In this document: piece after piece, positions 15,009 through 22,184 of the stretch
Position numbering within the stretch: the stretch's first letter is position 1
Layout: the number at the start of each line of letters is the position of its first letter
NCBI GenBank assembly: GCA_034439815.1
Contig: JAWXBD010000139.1
Coordinates: 1-22,184, forward strand
Length of the DNA: 22,184 nucleotides
Reading direction: 5' to 3'
Origin: JAEUIT01 sp034439815
GTDB lineage: Bacteria; Planctomycetota; Phycisphaerae; Phycisphaerales; SM1A02
Translations under genes and position numbers: made by a program
Notes under the pieces: model-generated
Databases searched by the model: none
The model's input: only the letters and a program-made list of their open reading frames with translations
What the model was told of the DNA's origin: nothing

Positions 15009-16415
15009 ATGACGATCAACAGTTTCACGTTCGTACGTCTGTCGCTCGCGACCGCTATCGCGCTCATCGTGAGCAGGCCGGCAGCGGCCCAAGGTAGTGC
15101 CAGCGCTCGTGCTAGCACTCGTGACAGTATTGGGGCGATCTGGAACGACCCGACGTTTCAGCGGCAGTTCATTGGCGCATACGGCACCAACGCGGAGATC
15201 GAGCCGCGTGTCACGCCTGACGAAGTGAAGATCCTGGAGAAGCTTCGTCCGCTCATGGAAAAGGAGCTTCCGAAGGCGGAACTTCAGCTTGCGAAGGCGA
15301 TGAAGCCCGACTCCTCGGCGGTCCTCGACTTCACCCTCGGCGGCATTCGCTTTCAGCAGGACAAGATGGCGGAAGCGCTTGTGAACTACACGCAGGCCGT
15401 GGCGAAGTTCCCGAGCTTCCGCCGCGCCTGGCGGAACATCGGCCTCATTCATGCGCGCAACGGAACGTACGACGAAGCGATCCGCGCGTTCACGCGCATG
15501 ATCGAACTCGGCGGCGGTGACTCGTATTCGTACGGACTGCTCGGATTCGCCTACGCAGCAACGCAGGATTTTCAGGCGGCAGAAACCGCATTCCGCAACG
15601 CCCTGCTGCTGCAGCCGGACAGCAGTGAATGGCGTCTCGGTCTGACGCAATGCGTTTTCAAGCAGAACAAGTTTGAGGACGCTGCCTCGCTGCTCGACGG
15701 ACTCATTGAGCGGTATCCGAACAAGGGCGAGTTCTGGCTGTTGCAGGCGCACACCTATCTCGGCATGAAGCAGCCGTTGAAGGCGGCGGAGAATCTCGAG
15801 GCGCTCGACCTGCTCGGCAAGTCCACCGTCGACAGCCTGCACACGCTTGGTGACATCTACGTCGGCGAGAACCTGATGACGCTCGCGGCGCGGGCGTACC
15901 GTCGCGGATTCGATTTCGACACCGCGCAGCCGATTGCGCGGCCGTTGCACGCGGCGGAGGTGCTCGCGGCGCGCGGGGCGCTGCCGCAGGCGCGCGAGCT
16001 CGCGGCGCATCTGCGCACGACGCGCGGCGGGGAGCTCGGTGAGGGGGATCGGCGGAAGCTGCTCAAGCTGGAGGCGCGGCTCAGCATGGCCGAGGGCGGA
16101 GGCACCGCTGAAACAGCGGCAATTCTCGAGGAGATCATCAAGATCGATCCGCTGGACGGCGAAGCACTCATGCTGCTGGGACAGCACTTCGCCAAGACCG
16201 GCGAACCGGAGCGCGCGATTTTCTATTACGAGCGTGCCGAGAGTATCGACGCGTTCGAAGTCAATGCGAAGATTCGTCACGCCCAGCTCCTCGTCAGCCT
16301 CGGTCGCTACAACGATGCCGTACCGCTGCTGCGTCGAGCCCATGAAGTGAAGCCCAATGACGACGTCGCGCGCTACCTGCAGCAGGTCGAGCGCATCGGC
16401 AGATCGAAAGGGTGA
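15009..16415 (+). CDS. Exported TPR protein of the TonB operon
   Basis: A 468-residue protein with a signal peptide (MTINSFTFVRLSLATAIALI, cleavage near PAAAQG at about residue 28). A low-complexity SASARASTRD stretch follows, then a helical region (IEPRVTPDEVKILEKLRPLM) and tandem TPRs from about residue 95 to the end. Clear units include FRRAWRNIGLIHARNGTYDE, YSYGLLGFAYAATQDFQAAE, EWRLGLTQCVFKQNKFEDAA and ALMLLGQHFAKTGEPERAIF. TPR solenoids bind other proteins, and a TPR gene commonly closes TtpC/ExbB/ExbD/TonB clusters, so a periplasmic scaffold or partner of this TonB complex is likely. ATG 15009 has a weak AGAAAGA upstream, 18 bases after the tonB stop. The specific binding partner is not evident. 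Confidence 0.85.
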   Translation: MTINSFTFVRLSLATAIALIVSRPAAAQGSASARASTRDSIGAIWNDPTFQRQFIGAYGTNAEIEPRVTPDEVKILEKLRPLMEKELPKAELQLAKAMKPDSSAVLDFTLGGIRFQQDKMAEALVNYTQAVAKFPSFRRAWRNIGLIHARNGTYDEAIRAFTRMIELGGGDSYSYGLLGFAYAATQDFQAAETAFRNALLLQPDSSEWRLGLTQCVFKQNKFEDAASLLDGLIERYPNKGEFWLLQAHTYLGMKQPLKAAENLEALDLLGKSTVDSLHTLGDIYVGENLMTLAARAYRRGFDFDTAQPIARPLHAAEVLAARGALPQARELAAHLRTTRGGELGEGDRRKLLKLEARLSMAEGGGTAETAAILEEIIKIDPLDGEALMLLGQHFAKTGEPERAIFYYERAESIDAFEVNAKIRHAQLLVSLGRYNDAVPLLRRAHEVKPNDDVARYLQQVERIGRSKG

Positions 16416-16419
16416 TGCC

Positions 16420-17622
16420 ATGGAACTGCGCGATCACGGCGCCTTGTTGATTGCCATCGCTCTCGGCCTCCTGGTGATGATGGCTTCGTCGGCGCACGGC
16501 GGCGACTGGGCGTCGCTCCGCGCGGAGGCGAAGCAGCTTTTCGAGAGCGGCGATCACGCCCGGGCGCTGGCGAGCGCGACGCAGGCGCTCGAACGTGCCG
16601 ATATGGAGTTCGGTCACGATGACATGAACATCGCGCTGTGCCTCAACGACACGGCGATGATTCTCGAGGCCGTATCCGGGTACGCGCAGGCGCTGCCGAT
16701 GCTGGAGCGGTCACTCGTGATACGTGAAGCGGCGCTGGGTCCGCAGCACATCAGTCTCGCGGTCGCGCTGAACAACCTTGCCGGATGCTGCAAGGCGCTT
16801 GCCCAAGTTTCGCGGGCCGAGTCGCTGTACCTCCGGGCGCTGGCCATTCGGGAGAGCAACCTCGGCAGCGCCCATCCGAGTGTTGCGGCGAGTTTGAACA
16901 ATCTCGCCGCGCTGTACACGGCGAGCGGGCGCTACACGGAGGCGGAGTCCCTCTATGAGCGCGCGGTGGCGGTGCTCGAAGCTGCGCGCGGACCGGAGCA
17001 CCTCGACGTCGCGACGAGCGTCAGCAGTCTCGCGTCGCTCTATGCGGTGCAGGCGCAGTTTGACCGCGCCGAGCCGCTTTACCGGCGGGCGCTCGCCATT
17101 CGCGAGCGGACCTTGGGTCTGTTTCACCCGTCCGTTGCCGCGAGCGCCATGAACCTCGCCGCACTGCGGAGAAATGCAGGGCAATACGCGGAGGCGGAAC
17201 CGCTCGCGGCTCGCGCGCTCACGATCATGGAAGCATCAGCGGGCCCTGAGCACCCGGCGGTCGTTGCGCCGCTGCGGGAGTGCGGGGCGCTTGCTGAGCG
17301 GCAGAATCGACCGGCCGCCGCGCAGCGGCTGTTCGAGCGGGCGCTCGTGATTCTGGAACGCACGCATGGATCGCATGATCCTGCGATCGTGCCCGCGCTG
17401 AACGATCTCGCGCTGCTGCACGCGTCGCAGCGGCACTTCGTCATCGCCGAAGTCGGGTTCCGGCGATCGATCGCGATCCTCGAGACTGCGCGCGGCGCCG
17501 AGTCCGCCGAGCTCGTGGTCCCGCTCAAGAATCTCGCGACCGTCTGCCGCGCTGGGGGACGGGACGCGGAAGCCGACGCGCTCGAGCTCCGTGCGGCTCG
17601 GATTCAGACCGGCAGGCGGTGA
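16420..17622 (+). CDS. Exported kinesin-light-chain-type TPR protein, last gene of the TonB operon
   Basis: A 400-residue protein with an N-terminal hydrophobic signal (GALLIAIALGLLVMMASSAH, cleavage near HGGDW at about residue 28). The rest is regular 42-residue TPRs of the kinesin-light-chain/TPR_12 kind, with the repeated pattern (A/L)LYxRALAIRExxLGxxHPxVAxSLNNLAALYxxxGxYxEAE; at least eight units are visible. Start ATG 16420 has AAAGGG just upstream and lies 4 bases after the previous stop, placing it in the same operon. These repeats mediate protein-protein binding; the ligand is unknown. Neighbouring repeats are alike at DNA level, so copy number may vary between strains. No clear terminator is seen between its stop and the next gene. 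Confidence 0.85.
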   Translation: MELRDHGALLIAIALGLLVMMASSAHGGDWASLRAEAKQLFESGDHARALASATQALERADMEFGHDDMNIALCLNDTAMILEAVSGYAQALPMLERSLVIREAALGPQHISLAVALNNLAGCCKALAQVSRAESLYLRALAIRESNLGSAHPSVAASLNNLAALYTASGRYTEAESLYERAVAVLEAARGPEHLDVATSVSSLASLYAVQAQFDRAEPLYRRALAIRERTLGLFHPSVAASAMNLAALRRNAGQYAEAEPLAARALTIMEASAGPEHPAVVAPLRECGALAERQNRPAAAQRLFERALVILERTHGSHDPAIVPALNDLALLHASQRHFVIAEVGFRRSIAILETARGAESAELVVPLKNLATVCRAGGRDAEADALELRAARIQTGRR

Positions 17623-17684
17623 GCGGAGCGCGGGGAGGCGGTGAACCGGGCGCAAGGAGCACAGTCCTGAGTTAGCGTGCGCAT

Positions 17685-18452
17685 ATGGGCGCCCCCGAAG
17701 AGTTTGCCAGATGGATGAGCACGAACGTAGCAAACGACAATAAGCACGGGCGGAAGGTCTACCGATATCATCCGCGCTCTGATTACCACTCGAGGAAGCT
17801 CTGTGAGCTCGTCTTGGCAGACCTCCTTCGTGCGTGCCCAGCGATGGCATCGCACGCCGGCGCAGGAACGATCGTCGGCGGCGTGAACGCCGCGCATACG
17901 TTTGCCAGCGGTAAGACAAAAAGTCTGGATCTTGCGATCGGCACGCCTGCAGACGCGATCATCGTGCCGCTCGCCTCGTCGTCGATCGTCATGGGGAAGA
18001 TCTCGCAACTGCGTGTCGCGATGGAGGCAAAGCAATGCATGACCGAACACTCGAAGACAAAACCTCGGATCTATGACGAGCTGTCGTCATCGCATGAGAT
18101 CGTGCATAAAGGTGAGCCGAAAGCGATCGCCTGCGGAATCGTTGTCGTGAACATCGCGGAAAAATACGCATCTCCGACGCGCCGGTTGCCTGCTGGACCT
18201 GTTCTATTCACCTCGCACAAACAACCTGAGGCAGCGGGAGCCATCGTCCAGCACCTGCGGGGTCTGCACCGACGGACAGCAGATGGTCAGACCGGATTTG
18301 ATGCGTTCGTGACTATCGTGATCGATTGCGACAACACCGCGGGCTGTTTATTGCACACAGGGAATCCCGCGCCGCAGCCCGGAGATCTGGATCACTACGA
18401 CGCCTTCATCCATGAGATCAGCCGTGCTTACGTCGACCGCTTTTCCGGCTGA
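17685..18452 (+). CDS. Candidate type II restriction endonuclease, PD-(D/E)XK fold
   Basis: A 255-residue protein with no signal peptide. I do not recognise a named enzyme, but residues 80-142 look like a PD-(D/E)XK nuclease core: KSLDLAIG supplies an acidic residue (D82) in a beta-strand, and a second strand ends VAMEAKQCM with E114-x-K116. A helix with KTKPRIYDELSSSHEIVH and a third strand IACGIVVVNIAE follow. The gene faces a DNA methyltransferase gene and overlaps its 3' end by 35 bp, the layout of a convergent restriction-modification pair. GC is low: hand counts give 31/60 at 17701-17760 and at 18061-18120, against 41/60 at 17041-17100 in the neighbouring operon, suggesting acquisition. 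ATG 17685 lacks a Shine-Dalgarno; ATG 17715 is an alternative. The call as endonuclease is inference. Confidence 0.6.
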   Translation: MGAPEEFARWMSTNVANDNKHGRKVYRYHPRSDYHSRKLCELVLADLLRACPAMASHAGAGTIVGGVNAAHTFASGKTKSLDLAIGTPADAIIVPLASSSIVMGKISQLRVAMEAKQCMTEHSKTKPRIYDELSSSHEIVHKGEPKAIACGIVVVNIAEKYASPTRRLPAGPVLFTSHKQPEAAGAIVQHLRGLHRRTADGQTGFDAFVTIVIDCDNTAGCLLHTGNPAPQPGDLDHYDAFIHEISRAYVDRFSG

Positions 18453-19395
18453 CGCTGAGTGACGCCCGCGCGCCGAACATCGGCTGCTGGTCGATCTCGT
18501 TCTTCAGTCGAGACTCCGCGAGCGCGAAGTAAGCTGGGTCGAGCTCGTTGGCAATGCTGTTACGGTGACATTGAAGCGACGCGAGGCTTGTCGAGCCGGT
18601 GCCCGCAAATGGATCGAGCACCGTGTCTCCTGTGAACGAGAACATTCGCACCAGGCGGTACGCGAACTCAACCGGGAACGGCGCTGGATGCGTTTTCGTG
18701 GAGGCGCCGGTGAGATCGGTCCAGATCGGCCGGAACCATGCGGACTGCTCGTCTTTGGTGAGCCGCGACGATGCTCGCTGCTCTTCCGACGGACTTCGAT
18801 ACTTGCCGTGTTTGCGCAGCATGAGCACGTACTCCACATCATTCTTGACAATGCCGTTCGGTTCATACGGCTTGCCGAGGAACCCGCCGCCGTTCCCCTC
18901 GGCTTCGAAGCGCGCGTTCGCGATCTTGTTCCAGAGGATGGGCGTGAGGTAATCAAAGCCAACGCGTCGGGCTCGTACCGCGATGTCCGCGTGCAGCGGA
19001 AAGACATGGTGCCGGCCGCCATTCTCGCGGCGGGCAACGCACACATCGCCGACGTTCACGATCAGTCGGCCGCCCGGCACGAGCACGCGGAAGCAGTGCT
19101 GCCAGACGCGATCGAGCTCGTCGTGGAATCGTTCATAGTCGTTCAGATCTCCCAGCTGGCCGGGGCAGTCGTTGTACTTCTTGAGATTGAAGTAGGGAGG
19201 CGACGTGACGACAAGGTGCACAGCGCCGTCCGCGATCCAGTCCAGTTCGCGCGCGTCTCCGAGGTTCAGTGCATGCGTCGAACCCGGACCTTCGTACGCC
19301 TTCGGCGTAGGAATCGTAGTCGCTTCGGAGCGTGTTCTTCGCGGCTTCTGCGCTGTGATCGATTCGGGCACTGGTTCTCCGAGCGGTATTGACAA
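18418..19395 (-). CDS. Beta-class DNA methyltransferase (N4-cytosine or N6-adenine)
   Basis: A 325-residue site-specific DNA methyltransferase. The catalytic motif IV, TSPPYF (residues 64-69), comes first, and the S-adenosylmethionine-binding motif I, DPFAGTGST (261-269), comes near the C-terminus, which defines the beta class. Between them lie VLVPGGRLIVNVGDV, a variable target-recognition stretch (PILWNKIANARFEAEGNGGG, LGKPYEPNGI) and THPAPFPVEFAYRLVRMFS. SPPY occurs in N4-cytosine enzymes and some N6-adenine ones, so the methylated base is not certain. The longest frame starts at TTG 19395; GTG 19371, preceded by CGGAG, has better ribosome-binding support. It lies 107 bp downstream of rimO on the same strand and converges on the candidate endonuclease, which it would protect against. 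Confidence 0.9.
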   Translation of the reverse strand: MSIPLGEPVPESITAQKPRRTRSEATTIPTPKAYEGPGSTHALNLGDARELDWIADGAVHLVVTSPPYFNLKKYNDCPGQLGDLNDYERFHDELDRVWQHCFRVLVPGGRLIVNVGDVCVARRENGGRHHVFPLHADIAVRARRVGFDYLTPILWNKIANARFEAEGNGGGFLGKPYEPNGIVKNDVEYVLMLRKHGKYRSPSEEQRASSRLTKDEQSAWFRPIWTDLTGASTKTHPAPFPVEFAYRLVRMFSFTGDTVLDPFAGTGSTSLASLQCHRNSIANELDPAYFALAESRLKNEIDQQPMFGARASLSVSRKSGRRKHG

Positions 19396-19502
19396 GCGGC
19401 GGGCGTGGTCGTCTGATCGAGAAGCAACTCGATTCGGAGTTCGTCACTGAAGAGTAGTTTGGTGATCACCCGTCGTCAACGAAATGTGCGTTCGGCGCAA
19501 GA

Positions 19503-21074
19503 TCACTTCATGATCGGCAGCCGGATCTTCTTCTCCATCTCGTGCGAGGGCTGCGCGATCAGGTCGTAACCGTCGGCGTCGACGATTGTGCAGCGGACGA
19601 GTTCGCCCGGTGAGAGATCCTCCGTCGCGTGTACGTACGTCACGCTGTCGACCTGGGGGGCTTGGAAGTACGCGCGGCCCGTGTACAGCTGACCGCTCTT
19701 GGTGACGCCGGTCGTCGCGCGCCCCTTCGTCTTGCCGGGCGCCTTCGCGTCGATGAGCACATCGAACTGGCACTTCTGCTCGGCCACGAACTTCGCCTGC
19801 TCGAACGCGACCTCCTGCTGTGCGAGCATGAGTTCCGCCTCGCGCTCGATCTTCACTTCATCGGGAACGTGCAGCGCCGGATCTTCATCCATCGTTCCGG
19901 CGGGTGTGTTTTCCTCGCGGCTGTACTTGAAGACGCCCATCATGTCGAAACCGAAGTCGCGGACGACATCGAGCAGTTCGTCGTGATCGTCCTGCGTTTC
20001 GCCAGGGAATCCGGTGATGAACGTCGTTCGGATCGCGATGCCGGGGATCCGCTCACGCAGCTTCTCCAGCAGCTCGAGCTGCGCATCCTTCGTGATATGC
20101 CGGCGCATGCTGCTCAGCATGCGGGTACTCATGTGCTGCAGCGGAATGTCGATGTACTTGACGATGTGATCGAGGCGCGCGATCGCGTCGATCATCGCGT
20201 CGTCGAACTTGGACGGGTACGCATACATCAGCCGCATCCATCCGCCACCGGCGTCGCGCGCGACCTCGTTGAGCGCTTCGAGCATGCCGACGAGGCCGGG
20301 CCCATAGCCAATGTCCATGCCGAAACTTGTCGTGTCCTGGCCGATGAGATTCAGTTCGAACGCGCCGTCGGCCATGAGAGCCCGCGCTTCATTGACAATC
20401 GTTTCGACCGGCTTCGACCGCATCTTGCCGCGGATGGCGGGAATCGTGCAGAACGCGCAGCGCTGGTTGCAGCCCTCGCTCACGCGCAGGTACGCCCAGT
20501 GGCGCGGTGTGAGTCGAAAGCGGCCGCTGTCGTCCTCGAAGTAGCCGACCCCTTTGCCATCGAGTCCGTTCACCGTCAGGCCGACCGTGTTCCGGCCGCG
20601 CTCGTTCGCAGCCTGCAGCGCGTTGCCGGCGATCCAGTAGCGCGGCCCCTCGCCCGCAGCGGGCAGTGCGGCGCGGTCGGCGCCGCGCACGGCGTCCAGA
20701 ATGTGATCGCGGTCAAAGACACCAATCATCGCATCGATGCCCGGTGCCCACTCCAAGAGCTTCGCGCGGTGTCGCTGCACGAGACAACCGGCGACCACCA
20801 CCCGCTTCAGTTCTCCGCGGTTCTTCCGTTCGATCGCCTGACGAATGACGTCGAGTGACTCGTCTTTGCTCGCTTCAAGAAAGCCGCAGGTGTTGATGAC
20901 GATCGTGTCGGCACCTTCGTCTTCGTTCACGAGCGTCACACCGCTCCGGTGCAGCACGCCGAGCATTTTCTCGCTGTCGACGAGGTTCTTGGGACAGCCG
21001 AGACTCACGAACGTGACGCGCGCGGCATCCACTGATGAGCCATGGACCAGAGGTTCAGACGGTGACGTATTCAT
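19503..21074 (-). CDS. rimO: Ribosomal protein S12 methylthiotransferase RimO
   Basis: A 523-residue radical-SAM enzyme that adds a methylthio group to the conserved aspartate of ribosomal protein S12. The N-terminal UPF0004 domain has its three cluster cysteines in FVSLGCPKNLVDSE (C27), INTCGF (C63) and VAGCLVQ (C97). The radical-SAM CxxxCxxC motif is SEGCNQRCAFC (C202, C206, C209), followed by IPAIRGKMRSKP. A TRAM domain closes the protein (APGKTKGRATTGVTKSGQLY to DGYDLIAQP). SLGCPKNLVDSE distinguishes RimO from MiaB. About 50 extra residues lie between the UPF0004 and radical-SAM domains (about 140-190, YWIAGNALQAANERGRNTVG) compared with E. coli RimO. Start ATG 21074 is 14 bases after the stop of the GYF-domain gene, so the two are likely co-transcribed. 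Confidence 0.95.
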   Translation of the reverse strand: MNTSPSEPLVHGSSVDAARVTFVSLGCPKNLVDSEKMLGVLHRSGVTLVNEDEGADTIVINTCGFLEASKDESLDVIRQAIERKNRGELKRVVVAGCLVQRHRAKLLEWAPGIDAMIGVFDRDHILDAVRGADRAALPAAGEGPRYWIAGNALQAANERGRNTVGLTVNGLDGKGVGYFEDDSGRFRLTPRHWAYLRVSEGCNQRCAFCTIPAIRGKMRSKPVETIVNEARALMADGAFELNLIGQDTTSFGMDIGYGPGLVGMLEALNEVARDAGGGWMRLMYAYPSKFDDAMIDAIARLDHIVKYIDIPLQHMSTRMLSSMRRHITKDAQLELLEKLRERIPGIAIRTTFITGFPGETQDDHDELLDVVRDFGFDMMGVFKYSREENTPAGTMDEDPALHVPDEVKIEREAELMLAQQEVAFEQAKFVAEQKCQFDVLIDAKAPGKTKGRATTGVTKSGQLYTGRAYFQAPQVDSVTYVHATEDLSPGELVRCTIVDADGYDLIAQPSHEMEKKIRLPIMK

Positions 21075-21088
21075 GTGGATCAGAAGTC

Positions 21089-21574
21089 CTACGGCGTGAA
21101 CGCTCTGCCGATCGCGTCCATCTGCGCGAGGAAGAACCACGAGAGAGCAATGCTGACGATGGCGCCGAGGATGTTGAGCCAGATGCCCACGATCGCGAGC
21201 GAGCGACCGGGGCTGCGTGGTTTCTGCAGCGCGAATGCTCCGACGATCACGCCGGGAATGGCGCTGCAGATGCCGCAACAGACGAGCGTTGCCACGGCGA
21301 GACCAAGGGACCACAGCGCGAGCGGCATTGCTTCGTCGTGACCGCCCACACCGGCAACACCGATCGGTGGTTGACTCGAGATGTCGGGAGGCGGCGGGGC
21401 GACGCCGAGGACGTAGGCGAGCGGAAGCCATTCCGCGTCGCGTTCACCGCGGATCTGATCAGTGAGCGCAATGTTGCCGGCCTGGTAGTACGCGTTGACC
21501 TCCGCGCCGGTGTACGGCCCGAAGACCTGCTGCCCGCGCGCGATCCAGTACTTGTTTGTGTCGTCGAGAGGCAT
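21089..21574 (-). CDS. GYF_2-domain membrane protein (downstream member of pair)
   Basis: A 161-residue protein. Residues about 8-55 form a GYF_2 domain: KYWIARGQQVFGPYTGAEVN, then YYQAGNIALTDQIRGERDAEWLPL, the fold that binds proline-rich peptides. A Pro-rich linker (APPPPDISSQPP) follows, then two membrane helices of DUF4190 type (LALWSLGLAVATLVCCGICS and LAIVGIWLNILGAIVSIALS). It is probably a cytoplasmic-facing membrane protein of unknown role. ATG 21574 is chosen because the GYF domain starts there; the frame is open further upstream but that sequence overlaps the neighbouring gene and lacks family features. It is paralogous to the next gene and lies 37 bp downstream of it. Confidence 0.82.
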   Translation of the reverse strand: MPLDDTNKYWIARGQQVFGPYTGAEVNAYYQAGNIALTDQIRGERDAEWLPLAYVLGVAPPPPDISSQPPIGVAGVGGHDEAMPLALWSLGLAVATLVCCGICSAIPGVIVGAFALQKPRSPGRSLAIVGIWLNILGAIVSIALSWFFLAQMDAIGRAFTP

Positions 21575-21611
21575 GTTGATGAGAAGACGCGGCGAGTGAA
21601 CGGGACGAGGG

Positions 21612-22160
21612 TCAAAGCATCGAGAGGACGACCGGCACGTTCCACGCGATCCCGAGCAGGCTGAGCACGATGGCGACCACCGCCCGGCCGCGTCCGGGGC
21701 GGCCTTGAGGAGTCCAGCGCCATGCGAGAATGCCAAGCACAATACCCACCGGAGCAAAGAGAGCGCAGCCAAGTCCTAGAAGTCCGGCATACGGGGCGAA
21801 GATCGCGACCGGGTGGCGGCCGATTGGAATCACAAACTCGAGCGCGCCGTAGCGCGGCGCCGGAGCAGGCGGCGGGGGATGGGCCGGTGCTGCGGTCGGC
21901 GGCGTTGTAGGGGGCACACCCGCTTCCGACTCAAGTTCCCCAAGACACTCGCGCCACGGTCGCCACGCAGCTGGCGGAGCCGGGGGACCAGACTCCCTTC
22001 GCACGAGATCCTCCTGATCGAGGCGGCCGGCACTGATGTGCTGGCGAAGCTCCGTCGCGGAGTAGGGGCCGAAGACCTCGCGTGCGTTCCGCTGGACGAG
22101 CCAGCCGTTGGGTGCCCGAGTCTCGGTGGTGGTCAGCGGTGGCGGGGGGGCGGCGTGCAT
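21612..22160 (-). CDS. GYF_2-domain membrane protein (upstream member of pair)
   Basis: A 182-residue protein with the same plan as its neighbour: GYF_2 domain (about residues 19-70: GWLVQRNAREVFGPYSATEL, RQHISAGRLDQEDLVRRESG), a Pro/Ala-rich linker (PPTTPPTAAPAHPPPPAPAP), and two membrane helices (FAPYAGLLGLGCALFAPVGI and AVVAIVLSLLGIAWNVPVVL). The linker could itself be a ligand for GYF domains, so the two proteins might bind each other; this is inference. The start is uncertain: ATG 22160 has no clear Shine-Dalgarno and the frame stays open to the right edge, so the true start could lie outside the window. It is first of the visible minus-strand run leading to rimO. Confidence 0.78.
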   Translation of the reverse strand: MHAAPPPPLTTTETRAPNGWLVQRNAREVFGPYSATELRQHISAGRLDQEDLVRRESGPPAPPAAWRPWRECLGELESEAGVPPTTPPTAAPAHPPPPAPAPRYGALEFVIPIGRHPVAIFAPYAGLLGLGCALFAPVGIVLGILAWRWTPQGRPGRGRAVVAIVLSLLGIAWNVPVVLSML

Positions 22161-22184
22161 GGGATGGGAGTTCGACTGGCGGTA

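Noticed and set aside
15099..15122. Two 12-bp copies of GCYAGCRCTCGT and the palindrome GTGCTAGCAC, as an operator
   Set aside because: They lie inside the coding region just after a signal peptide and encode a low-complexity S/A/R stretch; two copies are not enough evidence.
17623..17684. Terminator at the end of the TonB operon
   Set aside because: No convincing stem followed by a T-run was found in these 62 bases.
19133..19447. Alternative minus-strand gene with an ATG start overlapping the methyltransferase N-terminus
   Set aside because: It is in a different frame from the methyltransferase motifs and its product is Arg-rich without features.

Overview
The window looks like a chromosomal segment of a high-GC planctomycete, most likely of the Phycisphaerae. 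Three things suggest this: two secreted proteins end in the 'GC-type' dockerin module (D-N/G-D-G-V-V-x-A-A-D-L ... LLGAWG) typical of that class; there is a planctomycete-style ECF sigma factor followed by a Hanks-type kinase with a TPR tail; and several proteins are large exported repeat or solenoid proteins. No rRNA, tRNA, CRISPR array, phage or IS element was seen.

Layout. (1) 1-219, minus: start of an exported protein of unknown function that runs off the left edge. (2) 247-324: a 12-bp tandem repeat (6.5 copies) between genes. (3) 383-2437, minus: an ECF sigma factor and a Ser/Thr kinase-TPR gene, both broken. Four junctions each lack family-conserved sequence and change reading frame. 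(4) 2657-4953, plus: a secreted protein with 555-bp internal repeats and a C-terminal dockerin; its signal peptide and body are out of frame by one base at a GGGG run. A strong terminator follows at 5020-5058. (5) 5379-7115, plus: a secreted beta-helix protein, also dockerin-tailed, behind a leader with several hairpins.

(6) 7197-17622, plus: a tightly packed eight-gene run built around a TonB system: exported helical-repeat protein, TonB-dependent receptor with a carboxypeptidase-regulatory-like domain, DUF3450-type coiled-coil protein, TtpC-like fusion of periplasmic coiled coil and MotA/TolQ/ExbB channel, ExbD, TonB, and two exported TPR proteins. This resembles the gammaproteobacterial TonB2/TtpC clusters but carries only one ExbB-family channel protein. 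The secreted beta-helix protein just upstream may be a surface partner of the receptor; that is inference from position.

(7) 17685-19395: a convergent, 3'-overlapping gene pair read here as a type II restriction-modification system: a candidate PD-(D/E)XK endonuclease (plus) and a beta-class DNA methyltransferase (minus). The endonuclease gene is visibly lower in GC than its neighbour, consistent with acquisition. (8) 19503-22160, minus: two adjacent GYF-domain membrane proteins followed by rimO, the ribosomal protein S12 methylthiotransferase.

The best candidates for something under-described are the single-channel TtpC-type TonB operon linked to dockerin-tailed surface proteins, the putative restriction enzyme, and the sigma/kinase locus in which every break shifts the frame the same way.
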